From assembly GCA_013398015.1 (NCBI GenBank), contig VZRR01013895.1, positions 558,001 to 622,000 on the forward strand: 64,000 nucleotides of DNA, in the 5' to 3' direction. The position numbers and the translations under genes are program-made. The first letter of the stretch is position 1. Every line of letters starts with the position of its first letter. Under the pieces are notes generated by a model. It saw only the letters and a program-made list of their open reading frames with translations, searched no databases and was not told the DNA's origin. Shown one piece after another: positions 39,497 through 50,600 of this stretch. Origin of the DNA: Oreocharis arfaki (taxonomy: Eukaryota > Chordata > Aves > Passeriformes > Paramythiidae).

Positions 39497-39502
39497 CCTT
39501 CT
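39497..39502. repeat. Target-site duplication, left (CCTTCT)
   Basis: Immediately precedes the TG of the 377-bp LTR and is repeated exactly at 39880-39885. Confidence 0.8.
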
Positions 39503-39879
39503 TGTGGGAAGAGATGGGATGGAGTTGAGCTGTGGGCTGTGGGACATGCCTGCAGAAGCACGTGGCAGCACAAAGGAGCACATGGCAGCACAGAGAGGCT
39601 TGTCTTCCCCAGACCCCGGGGGGAGGAGGGGTCATGCAGCAGAGCCCTACAGAGAGGAGTCTGCCGGAAGCTGACAGGCAGGTGGACAGTGCGTGATCAC
39701 CCAATAGAAGGACATTTAGAAAGTGCATTGCTGACATGGCAATGTGTGATAGGTCATGTAGTGGGTATTTCCATGTAAGGAAATACTGTGTCTTGAAGAG
39801 GTGTATAAAACCAGCTCATTCCTTTGAATAAATGATTCAGATTCCCTGCCGGTCTGAGTCCGTGTTTCAATCACCGACA
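39503..39879 (+). mobile_element. Solo LTR of an endogenous retrovirus, 377 bp, alpharetrovirus-like layout
   Basis: The element begins TGTGGG and ends CCGACA, between exact 6-bp direct repeats CCTTCT (39497-39502 and 39880-39885). Regulatory elements appear in LTR order: CCAAT at 39701-39705, TATAAAA at 39804-39810, AATAAA at 39827-39832, then about 47 bp to the end. The very short TATA-to-AATAAA spacing leaves room for only a short R. In this and its overall length it resembles avian alpharetroviral LTRs. No internal retroviral sequence adjoins it, so it is a solo LTR. The family was not named; the ends share only three complementary bases. Confidence 0.82.
39804..39832 (+). promoter_or_regulatory. 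LTR core promoter and poly(A) signal
   Basis: TATAAAA at 39804-39810 is followed at 39827 by AATAAA. The poly(A) signal probably sits at or just upstream of the expected start site, as in avian sarcoma/leukosis LTRs. Present activity is unknown. Confidence 0.55.
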
Positions 39880-39885
39880 CCTTCT
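39880..39885. repeat. Target-site duplication, right (CCTTCT)
   Basis: Immediately follows the CA of the 377-bp LTR and matches its left flank exactly. Confidence 0.8.
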
Positions 39886-40369
39886 GGAGGAGCAAAGCAG
39901 AGCTCTTCATTCTCATCCCCCTGCAGAGCCAGGAGCAGCAGCCACAAGAAATGGGATGCAGAGATCTTGCCAGGGTTCCCAGGGTTTTGAAGCACCCACT
40001 GGTGGCCTGCCAGGTGCAGGAAGTATTTTTGTCCCCCAGGTAGATCAGACTGGGGGCATTTGGCCACTCTCAGAAGCCCCTGAGATGGCTCCAGGTAGGG
40101 CAGATTAGGGTTTGGGCATCTCTTGGGAACTGTGAGAAGCCTGTGGGAAGAGACGCCCTGTCTTGGTCACATGCTCTGGCAATAGCTGATCACCAGCACT
40201 GGGGTCAGAAAGCAATGTCCCCCCAGGTCAGATAGGCACTGATCCCTGGGGGTTGTTTTACCTTTCTCTGCAGCACTGAGCACAGCCACTTGTCAGGGCT
40301 CCTTTGGGTCATCTTGGCCAGGTACCAGCTGCTCATGCTCTACAAAGGTGGCCCTTGTGCCCCTCATCT
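39886..40369. other. Noncoding sequence with weak internal repetition
   Basis: No gene is seen. Part of this stretch (about 40270-40310) resembles 40458-40493 further on (cagcac-agcacagc...cagtgctcct type). The similarity suggests a diverged tandem repeat, described under findings. Confidence 0.45.
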
Positions 40370-40390
40370 GGGGGGGTGGGGGGAGGGGGG
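40370..40390 (+). repeat. G-rich tract (G7-T-G6-A-G6)
   Basis: Three G-runs of six or seven, capable in principle of quadruplex formation. It ends exactly one base before the duplicated block begins at 40391, so it likely marks where sequencing or assembly failed. Confidence 0.85.
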
Positions 40391-42274
40391 TGTGCAAATT
40401 TCAAGACTCCCAGAGTGGCTCCAAGGGTGAACCCCAGGGATTTCTTCTTGTTCCCTGTGGCACAAAGCACAGCACCTTATCAGTGCTCCTCTGGACTGCT
40501 GTGTTCATCAGTCATTTAACCACACCGACATTCACCGATAATTTCAAGTGGGCATATAAAAAGCAAACTCTTCAGTCCTTCTGGTCAGGTATGCTCCAGG
40601 CATGTAGGGCCTCTAAACAGAGGCCATTGCTTTTCAGTGTCGGATGCCCATCCACCTGTCCATCCACCTCCTTATCCACATCAGCATAACCATCAACAAC
40701 CTTCCTCTTGGCTACATGGCTGCANNNNNNNNNNNNNNNNNNNNNNNNNNNNNNNNNNNNNNNNNNNNNNNNNNNNNNNNNNNNNNNNNNNNNNNNNNNN
40801 NNNNNNNNNNNNNNNNNNNNNNNNNNNNNNNNNNNNNNNNNNNNNNNNNNNNNNNNNNNNNNNNNNNNNNNNNNNNNNNNNNNNNNNNNNNNNNNNNNNN
40901 NNNNNNNNNNNNNNNNNNNNNNNNNNNNNNNNNNNNNNNNNNNNNNNNNNNNNNNNNNNNNNNNNNNNNNNNNNNNNNNNNNNNNNNNNNNNNNNNNNNN
41001 NNNNNNNNNNNNNNNNNNNNNNNNNNNNNNNNNNNNNNNNNNNNNNNNNNNNNNNNNNNNNNNNNNNNNNNNNNNNNNNNNNNNNNNNNNNNNNNNNNNN
41101 NNNNNNNNNNNNNNNNNNNNNNNNNNNNNNNNNNNNNNNNNNNNNNNNNNNNNNNNNNNNNNNNNNNNNNNNNNNNNNNNNNNNNNNNNNNNNNNNNNNN
41201 NNNNNNNNNNNNNNNNNNNNNNNNNNNNNNNNNNNNNNNNNNNNNNNNNNNNNNNNNNNNNNNNNNNNNNNNNNNNNNNNNNNNNNNNNNNNNNNNNNNN
41301 NNNNNNNNNNNNNNNNNNNNNNNNNNNNNNNNNNNNNNNNNNNNNNNNNNNNNNNNNNNNNNNNNNNNNNNNNNNNNNNNNNNNNNNNNNNNNNNNNNNN
41401 NNNNNNNNNNNNNNNNNNNNNNNNNNNNNNNNNNNNNNNNNNNNNNNNNNNNNNNNNNNNNNNNNNNNNNNNCAAGAAAGGTAACCATTGTGTAAAGCCC
41501 TGGTGAGAACTCACCTGTACCACTATGGACATTTCTCATTCTTCAGGTTCTAAAAAGACAAATTCCATCTGGGATGAAGGCAATCAATGCCTGAGCAGTC
41601 GATTAAGGGCATGTAGCACCTCCAGAAAAGGAAGATGTTTGGAAGGGCAAGAGAAAGGCTGAGAGGGCGGCCATCCCTTTCTAGAAAGATATCAAGAATG
41701 AAAGCCAAAGGAGGAAAAGTCTACAGACATGCTCGGGAAAATATTGTAAAGAACATAAACTCATCCAGGACTTGTTTTTTAGAAGAAGACCTCACCATGA
41801 ACGGTGAACTAGCAAATGTCACTTGGTGCATAGCTGAGGAATGGTGAGGAAATCCTGCATGCTCTCCACATCTCTGCAAAGATCACGCGAATCAAACCCC
41901 TTCCTTTCATCTCTGACACTGCCACAATGAAATGAATGTGTATGGTGTCAATTTCCTTATTTACATAGTCTGAATGTACACACAAATTTTGGCACAAATG
42001 TATAAAATGACAGCAATAATACCTTCCTTACTCTTTCAGTACTCAAAATACCAAATCCTAAAGGAACAAGACATTTTCTAGGGTTTAAGATAAACTCTGA
42101 ATATCTTCCCACAAAGTGAGGTAGGTAGGCAAATAACTCTCAGAAGTGTTAAAGCCGTAAATGAGCTGTGAAGTGCATTGTGGTAGATTGACCTTGGCTG
42201 GCTGTCAGGTGCCCACCAAGCTACCCTATCACTTCCCTTCCTCAACAGAACAGGGGGAAAAAATACAATTAAAG
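40391..42274 (+). repeat. Duplicated block, copy A (contains gap)
   Basis: Positions 40391-40724 match 42276-42609 base for base as read by eye. Positions 41473-42274 match 43430-44231 at a constant offset of 1957, with only three differences seen (41537, 41542, 41546). The interior 40725-41472 is N. No gene is recognised inside; a 70-codon frame (41635-41847) occurs in both copies. It is most likely an unmerged haplotype copy or overlapping contig end. Confidence 0.93.
40725..41472. other. Assembly gap (748 N)
   Basis: Run of undetermined bases. The corresponding interval in copy B (42610-43429) is 820 bp of real sequence, so the gap length is an estimate about 72 bp short if the copies are equivalent. 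Apparent open frames across the gap are meaningless. Confidence 0.99.
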
Positions 42275-42275
42275 N
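42275..42275. other. Single N joining the two block copies
   Basis: One undetermined base exactly at the junction between copy A and copy B. This is what scaffolding software leaves when it abuts two contigs that it failed to overlap. Confidence 0.97.
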
Positions 42276-44231
42276 TGTGCAAATTTCAAGACTCCCAGAG
42301 TGGCTCCAAGGGTGAACCCCAGGGATTTCTTCTTGTTCCCTGTGGCACAAAGCACAGCACCTTATCAGTGCTCCTCTGGACTGCTGTGTTCATCAGTCAT
42401 TTAACCACACCGACATTCACCGATAATTTCAAGTGGGCATATAAAAAGCAAACTCTTCAGTCCTTCTGGTCAGGTATGCTCCAGGCATGTAGGGCCTCTA
42501 AACAGAGGCCATTGCTTTTCAGTGTCGGATGCCCATCCACCTGTCCATCCACCTCCTTATCCACATCAGCATAACCATCAACAACCTTCCTCTTGGCTAC
42601 ATGGCTGCAGAATTCATTTAGAAGTTCATCGGCAAGCTTTATTCATGCTCCTGGAGAGTAAAGTGTGTCCCTGCAGACAGCAGAGACATGAACTGCATTG
42701 CACTGGCCCAGCAGGGTTTGGTCTCTTGTAGTTTCTCAGTGCCTGGACTGGTTTGGCACTTCCTCTCATGAAACTTCCCAAAGGAAGCTCCGTTAATGCC
42801 AGCCGTGGATATTTTCTCTTTTAAGAGGCAGACACCAGTTCTGAAAGGGGCTGGACTGACACCACCAGCCCCGTGTTCAGAGCCCATCCACACACCTCGT
42901 CCATGGCTCAGCTGGCCGGCAGAGGCTGGATCTGGTTGTGACTGCGTGGAGCTGGACTCCAGCAGGTTACTCATGGGTGGAAGCCCCCTTAACACATCGC
43001 TCAGGCTCCACCCTTCGCGCTTTGTGGTCATCAAGCGTAGGAAACAGGGAAATTCACGGTCAGGTCTTTTGAATTTAGATTGCAAAAAAACATCGTTCAA
43101 GAATGTAGATTTCCTTGTCCACATCATATTCTGGATTTCATGGCACCCATGAGGAAGAAAAGCTCTATCTCATGGCATAGTTCTACAGCCCCCGTCCTCC
43201 CCACCAGCTGAAGCTCTGACAGAAGAGACATCCCCTACCTCAATAAACACTCCTTGCATGAGGAACTGCAGGGTAGAAATAGGTACCACCACGTCAGGTG
43301 GAGTGGCACAAGTTTCTGCTCCAATATGAAGACATTGGAGGAGGCAAATGCTCCTGGAGGCATGGGCAGATCACAAGGTGACAATGAGCCATGAATGGGA
43401 TACAGGCAAAAGTACTCCTGTGTGTCAGGCAAGAAAGGTAACCATTGTGTAAAGCCCTGGTGAGAACTCACCTGTACCACTATGGACATTTCTTATTCCT
43501 CAAGTTCTAAAAAGACAAATTCCATCTGGGATGAAGGCAATCAATGCCTGAGCAGTCGATTAAGGGCATGTAGCACCTCCAGAAAAGGAAGATGTTTGGA
43601 AGGGCAAGAGAAAGGCTGAGAGGGCGGCCATCCCTTTCTAGAAAGATATCAAGAATGAAAGCCAAAGGAGGAAAAGTCTACAGACATGCTCGGGAAAATA
43701 TTGTAAAGAACATAAACTCATCCAGGACTTGTTTTTTAGAAGAAGACCTCACCATGAACGGTGAACTAGCAAATGTCACTTGGTGCATAGCTGAGGAATG
43801 GTGAGGAAATCCTGCATGCTCTCCACATCTCTGCAAAGATCACGCGAATCAAACCCCTTCCTTTCATCTCTGACACTGCCACAATGAAATGAATGTGTAT
43901 GGTGTCAATTTCCTTATTTACATAGTCTGAATGTACACACAAATTTTGGCACAAATGTATAAAATGACAGCAATAATACCTTCCTTACTCTTTCAGTACT
44001 CAAAATACCAAATCCTAAAGGAACAAGACATTTTCTAGGGTTTAAGATAAACTCTGAATATCTTCCCACAAAGTGAGGTAGGTAGGCAAATAACTCTCAG
44101 AAGTGTTAAAGCCGTAAATGAGCTGTGAAGTGCATTGTGGTAGATTGACCTTGGCTGGCTGTCAGGTGCCCACCAAGCTACCCTATCACTTCCCTTCCTC
44201 AACAGAACAGGGGGAAAAAATACAATTAAAG
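42276..44231 (+). repeat. Duplicated block, copy B (complete)
   Basis: Complete 1956-bp version of the block, including the 820 bp missing from copy A. It continues without interruption into the downstream unique sequence (44232 onward), while copy A is continuous with the upstream sequence. That is the pattern expected if one locus was represented twice. It holds short open frames (the longest is 162 codons on the minus strand, 42639-43127) with no recognised domain. Confidence 0.93.
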
Positions 44232-46334
44232 GCTCATGGGTTGAGATAAGGACAGGGAGATCATTCAGCGCCTGTGTTCTCTGTTTCACCAGGTCATTTT
44301 TAATAAAAACAACAAACTGCATCTCTTCATAGCAACAGAGGCCCTCTCAATCTACTTGTAACTGCTTTACTCAACAGAACTTTACACCTAAATATAGCAA
44401 ATGATAAAGGAGACCCACATTACTTCTGCCAAAACTGTCATAGCCTTTCACCTTGTATGTGGCTGAAACAGTTTCAGACCCTGTGCAAATCTTTCCACCT
44501 ATGAACAGCTCCTCTAGCACCCTAAGTCAACAAGCCATTCCTGTATGAACACTGAGTTCAGCGCTGTTAGATGTTCTCAGTCCAAGGGGTTTTAGCTGCT
44601 TTATTAAAACATTGGCTTTAGTTATTTGGGTTTTTTAAAAGCCCACAGACTCCCAACTAGTGCATTACAACACATTAAAATGCATTATATTATTGCAATA
44701 TTTGTAGTAGCACTTATTAAAACTGTGTTCAGGGAGTTGAGATCATAAATCCTCCTGGTCTGCATCCATACCCTGGCTGGAATATGTTTATGTTTGATAG
44801 ATGGGCTGTAAAATGAGGGCACATTCTCACATGGGAAGTGTGAATAGTTTCTCCACTTATTTATTGCAGTTGATGTTATGTGGGGCCTGGGACAAACCTT
44901 GTGTTCCAGACAGAACTGACAGAAGGGGAAATGATAGTGAAAAGACAGTGCATTGTCAGAGCCCCTGAATAAACATCAATTAAATCTTCCAATTTATTTT
45001 CTTGGACTTTGAATCAAGCAGACAGTTTTAAAAACCATTCCTGATCTCCATGTGTTCGTTGCTGTAGCTGCTACATTATTTCAACACCAAAAGCTTCCAA
45101 GTGCCGGACCTCACTCTGAAGGGCTGAAAAAATGCATAAAAAAGTACTTGATTGAACCCCACCAATACATCCAGAAAACAGAAGCAGGAAGATATGGGAA
45201 AGGTTAGGCTTGAACAAATGTGCAAAATATACTATGCTGTCTGTGCTAGAAATTTGCACTCTGATGCTACTTCTCTTGTTATAGCTGGAGAATGGTGCTA
45301 GTTGGATGGCTAGTTGGAGCTTTTAATTTCTAACTATTGCCCCTTCTGTAAGGCTGAGTGTTCCTTCCTACACAAGGGCCTCTTCCAGGGATGTGGTTGG
45401 TTAATCTCACTGAAGTTAAGTAAAGCAATAACTGTCACAAACATTAAAATCCTTCACTTTCTTACAAAGAAAAGGAAGACAAACAAGGCTATAACATGAG
45501 ATGATGATACAGTAATCATGCCTCAATCAAGAAGGCACTTGAGGGAGATCTCACTATTTGCAAGTTGCTTGCAAATGTGTTCTTCAACCTTACCAAAATC
45601 AAGCATGTTGTATTTTGGCTGAAGTAGGCAAGCACAGAGAAGTGAGTAAGGCAAAACAACTCTTTATCAAAGCAAATCACAGTAAGAGAGCATGATATCT
45701 CCTTCAAAATAAGATAGGGTAAAACACACCACAATTTAAGAATGCTCTGTACTTTTCAGAAAGGAAGGTACAGTAAGCAAAAGCCAGACGTTTTAGAGTT
45801 ACAACTCTTCTTCTGTCAAATTTCAAGGGGCAGATTTAAATGGGGCTATGGTCACAAGGGTATGAGGCAGGAAAGGTCCATGAATGGTGAGGGGAGCTGA
45901 TGCTTTCGGAGCAGGTGATGGCAAGGAAGGTAGTGTAGGCAAGAGAGGATGGCTTTCAGGTTGAACCCACATGTTCTTCATTCCACATGAAAAGCACTAG
46001 AACTTTATATGTTTCTCTCCTATTTCCTCCCCTAAGTTCACTTTTGGTAATCAGTATGTTTACAAACATCCTATAGCCTTTATTTAGTATTAAATATATA
46101 GCACTACCAGAAGATGTGGATGTGAAGGACACGTAAGCACCCCCACACAGAAGCCTTGGGGATAAAGTATGGGAGAGTCTGTGCACCCAGGTGCACAATG
46201 CTCTTCTCTCACACATGCTCAGGCTCAGCCTGTTAACAATTATAAGGACTAGTGATAGAGAGGACTGTTATTTGCAGTAGTGTCACTGGGACTTCAAGAT
46301 CCCAGACAAAGTACTGGGGTCAGTTGCAATGCCA
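44232..46334. other. Noncoding sequence, nothing recognised
   Basis: Only open frames below about 90 codons, none with a motif. No repeat family is identified before the nested CR1. Confidence 0.55.
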
Positions 46335-46417
46335 GCTGCTAATGTCTCTGTGCTCAGATGGAGTCCAGTGACAAGTGATGTCCCTCAGGGCTCTGTCAAG
46401 GGACAGGTGCTCTTTAA

Positions 46418-46673
46418 TGGGAAGAAGACAGCCTCAAGCTGTGCTAGGGGAGGGTCAGGTTGGACAGCAGGATGAATTTCTTCACAGGAAGAGCTGTGAA
46501 GCATTGGAATGGGCTACCCAGGGAGGTGGTGGAGTCACCATCCCTGGAGGTGTTCAAGAAATGACTGGAAATGTTCCTTAGTGCTATGATCTAGTTGACA
46601 AGGTGATAAGTCAGAGGTTGGACTCAGCAGTCTTGGAGGTCCTTTCCAACCTAAGCAATTCTGTGATTCTGTA
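46418..46673 (+). mobile_element. Inner CR1 3' fragment nested in an older CR1
   Basis: About 256 bp running from 'gaagaagacagcctcaagct' through 'gatgaatttcttcacaggaa', 'ctacccagggaggtggtgga' and 'ccatccctggaggtgttcaa' to 'ggtcctttccaacc' and the terminal 'attctgtgattctgta'. It is a complete CR1 3' terminus severely truncated at its 5' end. It interrupts the outer element between 'gtgctctttaa' and 'tatcttta', which are contiguous in uninterrupted CR1 copies. It has the same orientation as its host. No clear target duplication is visible, as is usual for CR1. Confidence 0.88.
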
Positions 46674-46703
46674 ATATCTTTACCAATGACACAGTGAGGT
46701 CGA

Positions 46704-47257
46704 GTGCACCCTCAGCAAGTTTGCAGATACACAAAGCTGAGCAGTGCAGTTGGCACAATAGAAGGATGGGATGCCAGCCAGGGGGACCTGGACAAGCTTA
46801 TGAAGTGGGCCCATGAGGATGTCATGAAGTTCAGCAAGGTCAAGTGCAGTGTGCTGCACCTGCATCAGGGCAATCCCAGATGTGAGCCCAGACTGGGAGA
46901 GGAACTCACTGAGAACAGCCCCGGAGAAAAGGACTTGGGGGTGCTGGTGAATGAAAAGCTGGACATGAGCCAACAGTGTGTGCTTACAAGCCAGAAGGCT
47001 GGTGGTATCCTGGGCTGTATCAAAACAAGGGTGGCCTGCAAATCAAGAGAGGTGATTGTCCCTCTCTACTCTGTCCTCATGAGACCCCACCTGGAGTGCT
47101 GCATCCAGGTCTGGGGCTCTCAGCAGAAGAAGGATGTGGACCTGTAGGAGCAGGTCCAGAGGAGGCCACAAAGATGATCAGAGGGATGAAGCACCTCTCC
47201 TACGAAAACAGGCTAAGAGAGCTGGAGTTATTCATCCCAGAGATGAAGAGGCTCTGA
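46704..47257 (+). pseudogene. CR1 ORF2 reverse transcriptase C-terminal part, decayed
   Basis: The first frame (46704-47147) contains 'KFSKVKCSVLHLHQGNPRC', 'EKDLGVLVNEKLDMSQQC', 'GILGCIKTRVACKSREVIV' and 'PLYSVLMRPHLECCIQVWGS', the C-terminal signatures of CR1 ORF2. A frameshift near 47140 moves the continuation 'ATKMIRGMKHLSYENRLREL' into another frame (46976-47257). The catalytic FADD site, expected near 46720-46730, is damaged by a small deletion and a frame change, so only part of the motif remains. It is a dead fragment, with no endonuclease part. Confidence 0.9.
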
Positions 47258-47605
47258 AGAGACTTCTTTGAAGCCTTCCACTAGTTCAAGGGGCCACAAA
47301 CCCCAGATCTTCAAGGAGATTGTAAAAACCAGGGAGGGCAGACATGGTTTTAAATGGAAAATGGTTTTAAACTGAAAGAGGAGAGATTTAGATTAGATGT
47401 TAGAAAGAAAACCTTTACTGTGAGTGGTGAGACACTGGAACAGCTTGTCCAAAGAAGCTGTGGATGCTCCCTGGAAGTGTCCAAGACCAGGCTGGATGGG
47501 GCTCTGAACAATCTGGTCTAGTGGGTGACGTACCTGCCCATAGCAAGGGGTTGGAACTAGATGATCCTTTAAGTCCCTTCCAACCCAAACCATTCTGTGA
47601 TTCTA

Positions 47606-50600
47606 CATTTTAAGCATAAGATAGGCATGGTAGGCACAATGGGTGAGGGAGAAAAATGTATAGAATGGCAGTGGAAACCAAAATGATTTTATAGAGTCAT
47701 GAATCACAGTCAGCAGCAAGAACTGGGAATAAAAAGCAACCCAGGATCCCCTTCACTTCTGTCTGCATGTCCCTGTTGATGTGCCCTCCGAAGGTGGTGT
47801 GACAGGACAAGCCATGTCTGTGTTAAACTGGCAAATCTGTCTCGTGTTCTACTGAGCACATGTCCAAACATAACAGAAACATAAACATATTAAATTATGT
47901 GCCAGAGAACAAATCTGCCCAGAAAAGTTGCTTGACACTCTGATGAAGAACTGCAACTGAGAACCTATTGAGGCAGCAGTCTGTAGCTATCAACTTTGAA
48001 CGATTACACTCCTGAATCCTGTAGGGAAATGGTTTTCCTTAGAGGAAATGCCAGCATGAATAGGGAGGAGGCCAAAAGTTGTGAAAGCAGTGCTTGGCAG
48101 AGACTATTCCAGCATGTTTTCCTGCTTGCAGTATTCCCAAGCGAGGGGGACAAGCAGGAGAGATTAAGAGCAAGGTAACCCCACTGCCTTCATAAATATC
48201 AGACTCACCCAGGAGAAAGATGAAACTAGGAGCTTTCTGCATCCATGGGTATTCCAGAGGCATGTCAATACATTAGGAGTATAATAGTTCTGGTTAAGAG
48301 TGTATTTGGCTATGGCAGCATTCCTGCAACAAGTATCTCTCTCATTTAGTGGGGTACCATTAAGCAAGGAGCTCTGTAAACCCATAACCTCAGATGGCCC
48401 CTGACAGTGGTGGCTGGGGTGCTCATGAGCTCTGAGTCCCTGGTCCAAAGCGGACAAAAAAAGCCTGAAGAAGCTCTTTTGCCCAAGTCAGATGTGCTGT
48501 ACAGGGTCAGAGCTAGAAATAGTGTCTCTTTGTGGTTACATGAGCTCCAGGCTGTGTCAGATCTCCCACGTGATCAGCTTTCAACAGGCTGCTGGTATCA
48601 ACTCAGGGAAACTGTGCTAAACCATTACAAGTTTGTAACTGCAAAATTTTGCCTGAAAATGGAAAAACAATTTCTTGCTCATTGCTTTGGCAACTGGTCT
48701 GCCAGTATAGACATCAGTGCCCAGGCAAGGCCATCACTGTCACAATTGAGTCTGGGCTGAAAGAGCGTAACTTCTTCCCCTTTCTTGAAGGTGGAGAGAA
48801 GCAAGGGCTGACCTTTAAGAAACTCTGCCTCACTGGCGTCTAGTAACAGCAAGGAAAGCAAAACAAGCCAAAATTTATATGAAGCCTGTGGATGGAAATC
48901 TGCCAGGTATGCACAGACAGCTTGGGTTTGCAGAGGGGGAAGGTAGGATGTATACACAGGTGAAGATAAAAACCCTGGAATTTCAGTGATTGCATGGAAT
49001 GTGAAGTCAGCATTAATTGAACTTTTGATTCAGATCCCAAATTTTAGTGTTGTGATAGTACTCTCTGATCAGAGATAAGAGCAGTGAAAGTAAAGACAGG
49101 AACAGATGGTTTGGGTTAGGGTCAGATTAAACTTTCTTCCTCCAAAAGAGCTTCTCACACATTACATTTAGACCTGAAGGTCCATATTTTCCTCATGCTT
49201 TCATTTGCTATATTTACTTAGACTTGGCTATTTCCTCTTGTACGTAATTTCCTAAAGCAAGACATAGCAAACCAGTGGCTACTTCAAGTAATCTCAAGTT
49301 TCATCTATTTCAACAACCATAAACTGTCCAAGTAAGTTTCGTTATCTTCCAGAACCATCGTTCTTTTCTGTCTTTGCCATCTCACTATCAACTCAAAATT
49401 TAGCAACCCCCCACATACATACATGAAAAGCTCACAGCTCTTGTCTTTTTCAAGTGCATAGGGCCTGTAACATGAGTGTGTTTACTGCATATTGTATCGT
49501 CCTGTTACTCCGTCTGTAATGTTAAAATCTGGTTTCTTCATGTCCATTCACCTATCCAGACCTTCAGCAATTTCTGTCCTGACAGCCACAACTTTTTTCT
49601 CTATTACCTGGGTGACGTCCATGTAAAACAGAATTGGAAACTTTACCTTCTTTGCTAGTATTTGCCTAAATACAATCACTCTCTTCTGACACCATCACTG
49701 GCTGCCCCTTTTTTCATGACATCATCTTCAATCTTTCAGTCTTGATCTTCAAAGAGTAGGTAACAGCCCTCCCAGTTACCTACACCAGGTTGCTATCTTC
49801 CTGTAACCCCTTCCACTCTCAGTTATGGATCTTAAGCCATTCTGATTTTCATGTATAAAAGGCATGCATGAGTGTGTGTGTCTGTGTATCTCTAATCCTT
49901 CAGATACACAGCTTACACTGCTAGTCTTGATCACATATTTCTGAACAGATGTTCCCACACTTTCAAACTGAAAGGATGAAAATATGCCTCATTAGTCCTT
50001 CTTATTTATTATATTTAAATTATTTTTGCAATTGCTATATTAACATAGATGATGTTTTCTTCTGAAATATGCAAAAGAGAAACTTACCCTTTTTCTGACA
50101 GGACAATATTTTCTGAGAAAGGTGCATGGCACAGAGCCTTAGCATGATAGAGTCCGACAGAGTTCCTAGGGCCAGCCTGCACATACAAGTGACTGCTTGT
50201 GTACCTATTTGTTGTTCAGCTGTGAGACCTGGTAGAACTAAGAACTGCTTGACTTTCCAAGGGAGGCACACGTTTGCTTTGAAGAGGATCTTCCACATAG
50301 AGGTTATGGTCCATTTTTATGACAGCATCTATTTAGGTCAGTGGTCGATGAACAGCAATATACTGGGATCTGCTTCCTCCTGCTGCTTCTCTGTTACCCA
50401 AGCCTCAGGGTATCTCCTGAAATAAACTGCTTTTAGGATTTCCTGTGGAATATAAGCCTCATGCTACCTTACTTAAGGTGAGATTCAGCCTCCACTGTGT
50501 TAAGTCATGTCAATTAATTGACATTTATCCACTCCTTGCCTCTCCCTATCAACTGCCTTTCTCCTCCCTCCTTCGCCCACTCCTTTTCCCTAATCAATTC

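Larger units (their letters stand above)
46335..47605 (+). mobile_element. CR1 LINE, plus strand, interrupted by a second CR1
   Basis: CR1 ORF2 sequence starts around 46335 and includes 'agtgacaagtgatgtccctc' (encoding the conserved ...TSGVPQG-like region). It breaks at about 46417, resumes at about 46674 with 'tatctttaccaatgacac', and continues to the CR1 3' end 'cattctgtgattctac' at 47605. The break is filled by another CR1 3' fragment. The 3' UTR contains 'ggttggaactagatgatcct' and 'cccttccaaccc'. The remaining ORF is frameshifted and the copy is inactive. The 5' boundary is approximate. Confidence 0.93.

Noticed and set aside
40142..40153. 12-base match (tgtgggaagaga) to the start of the 377-bp LTR
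   Set aside because: Similarity stops after 12 bases, there is no second terminus or target duplication, so it is not a second LTR.
40637..41539. Open frames of 258-289 codons on both strands
   Set aside because: They run through 748 undetermined bases; the uninterrupted reading is an artefact of N having no stop codons.
43241..43246. AATAAA inside the duplicated block as part of a third LTR
   Set aside because: No TG...CA borders, TATA element or target duplication could be found around it.
49690..49760. Possible L2/CR1-like 'HHWLP...' peptide on the plus strand
   Set aside because: The resemblance needs a frameshift and covers only a few residues; no LINE 3' end follows.
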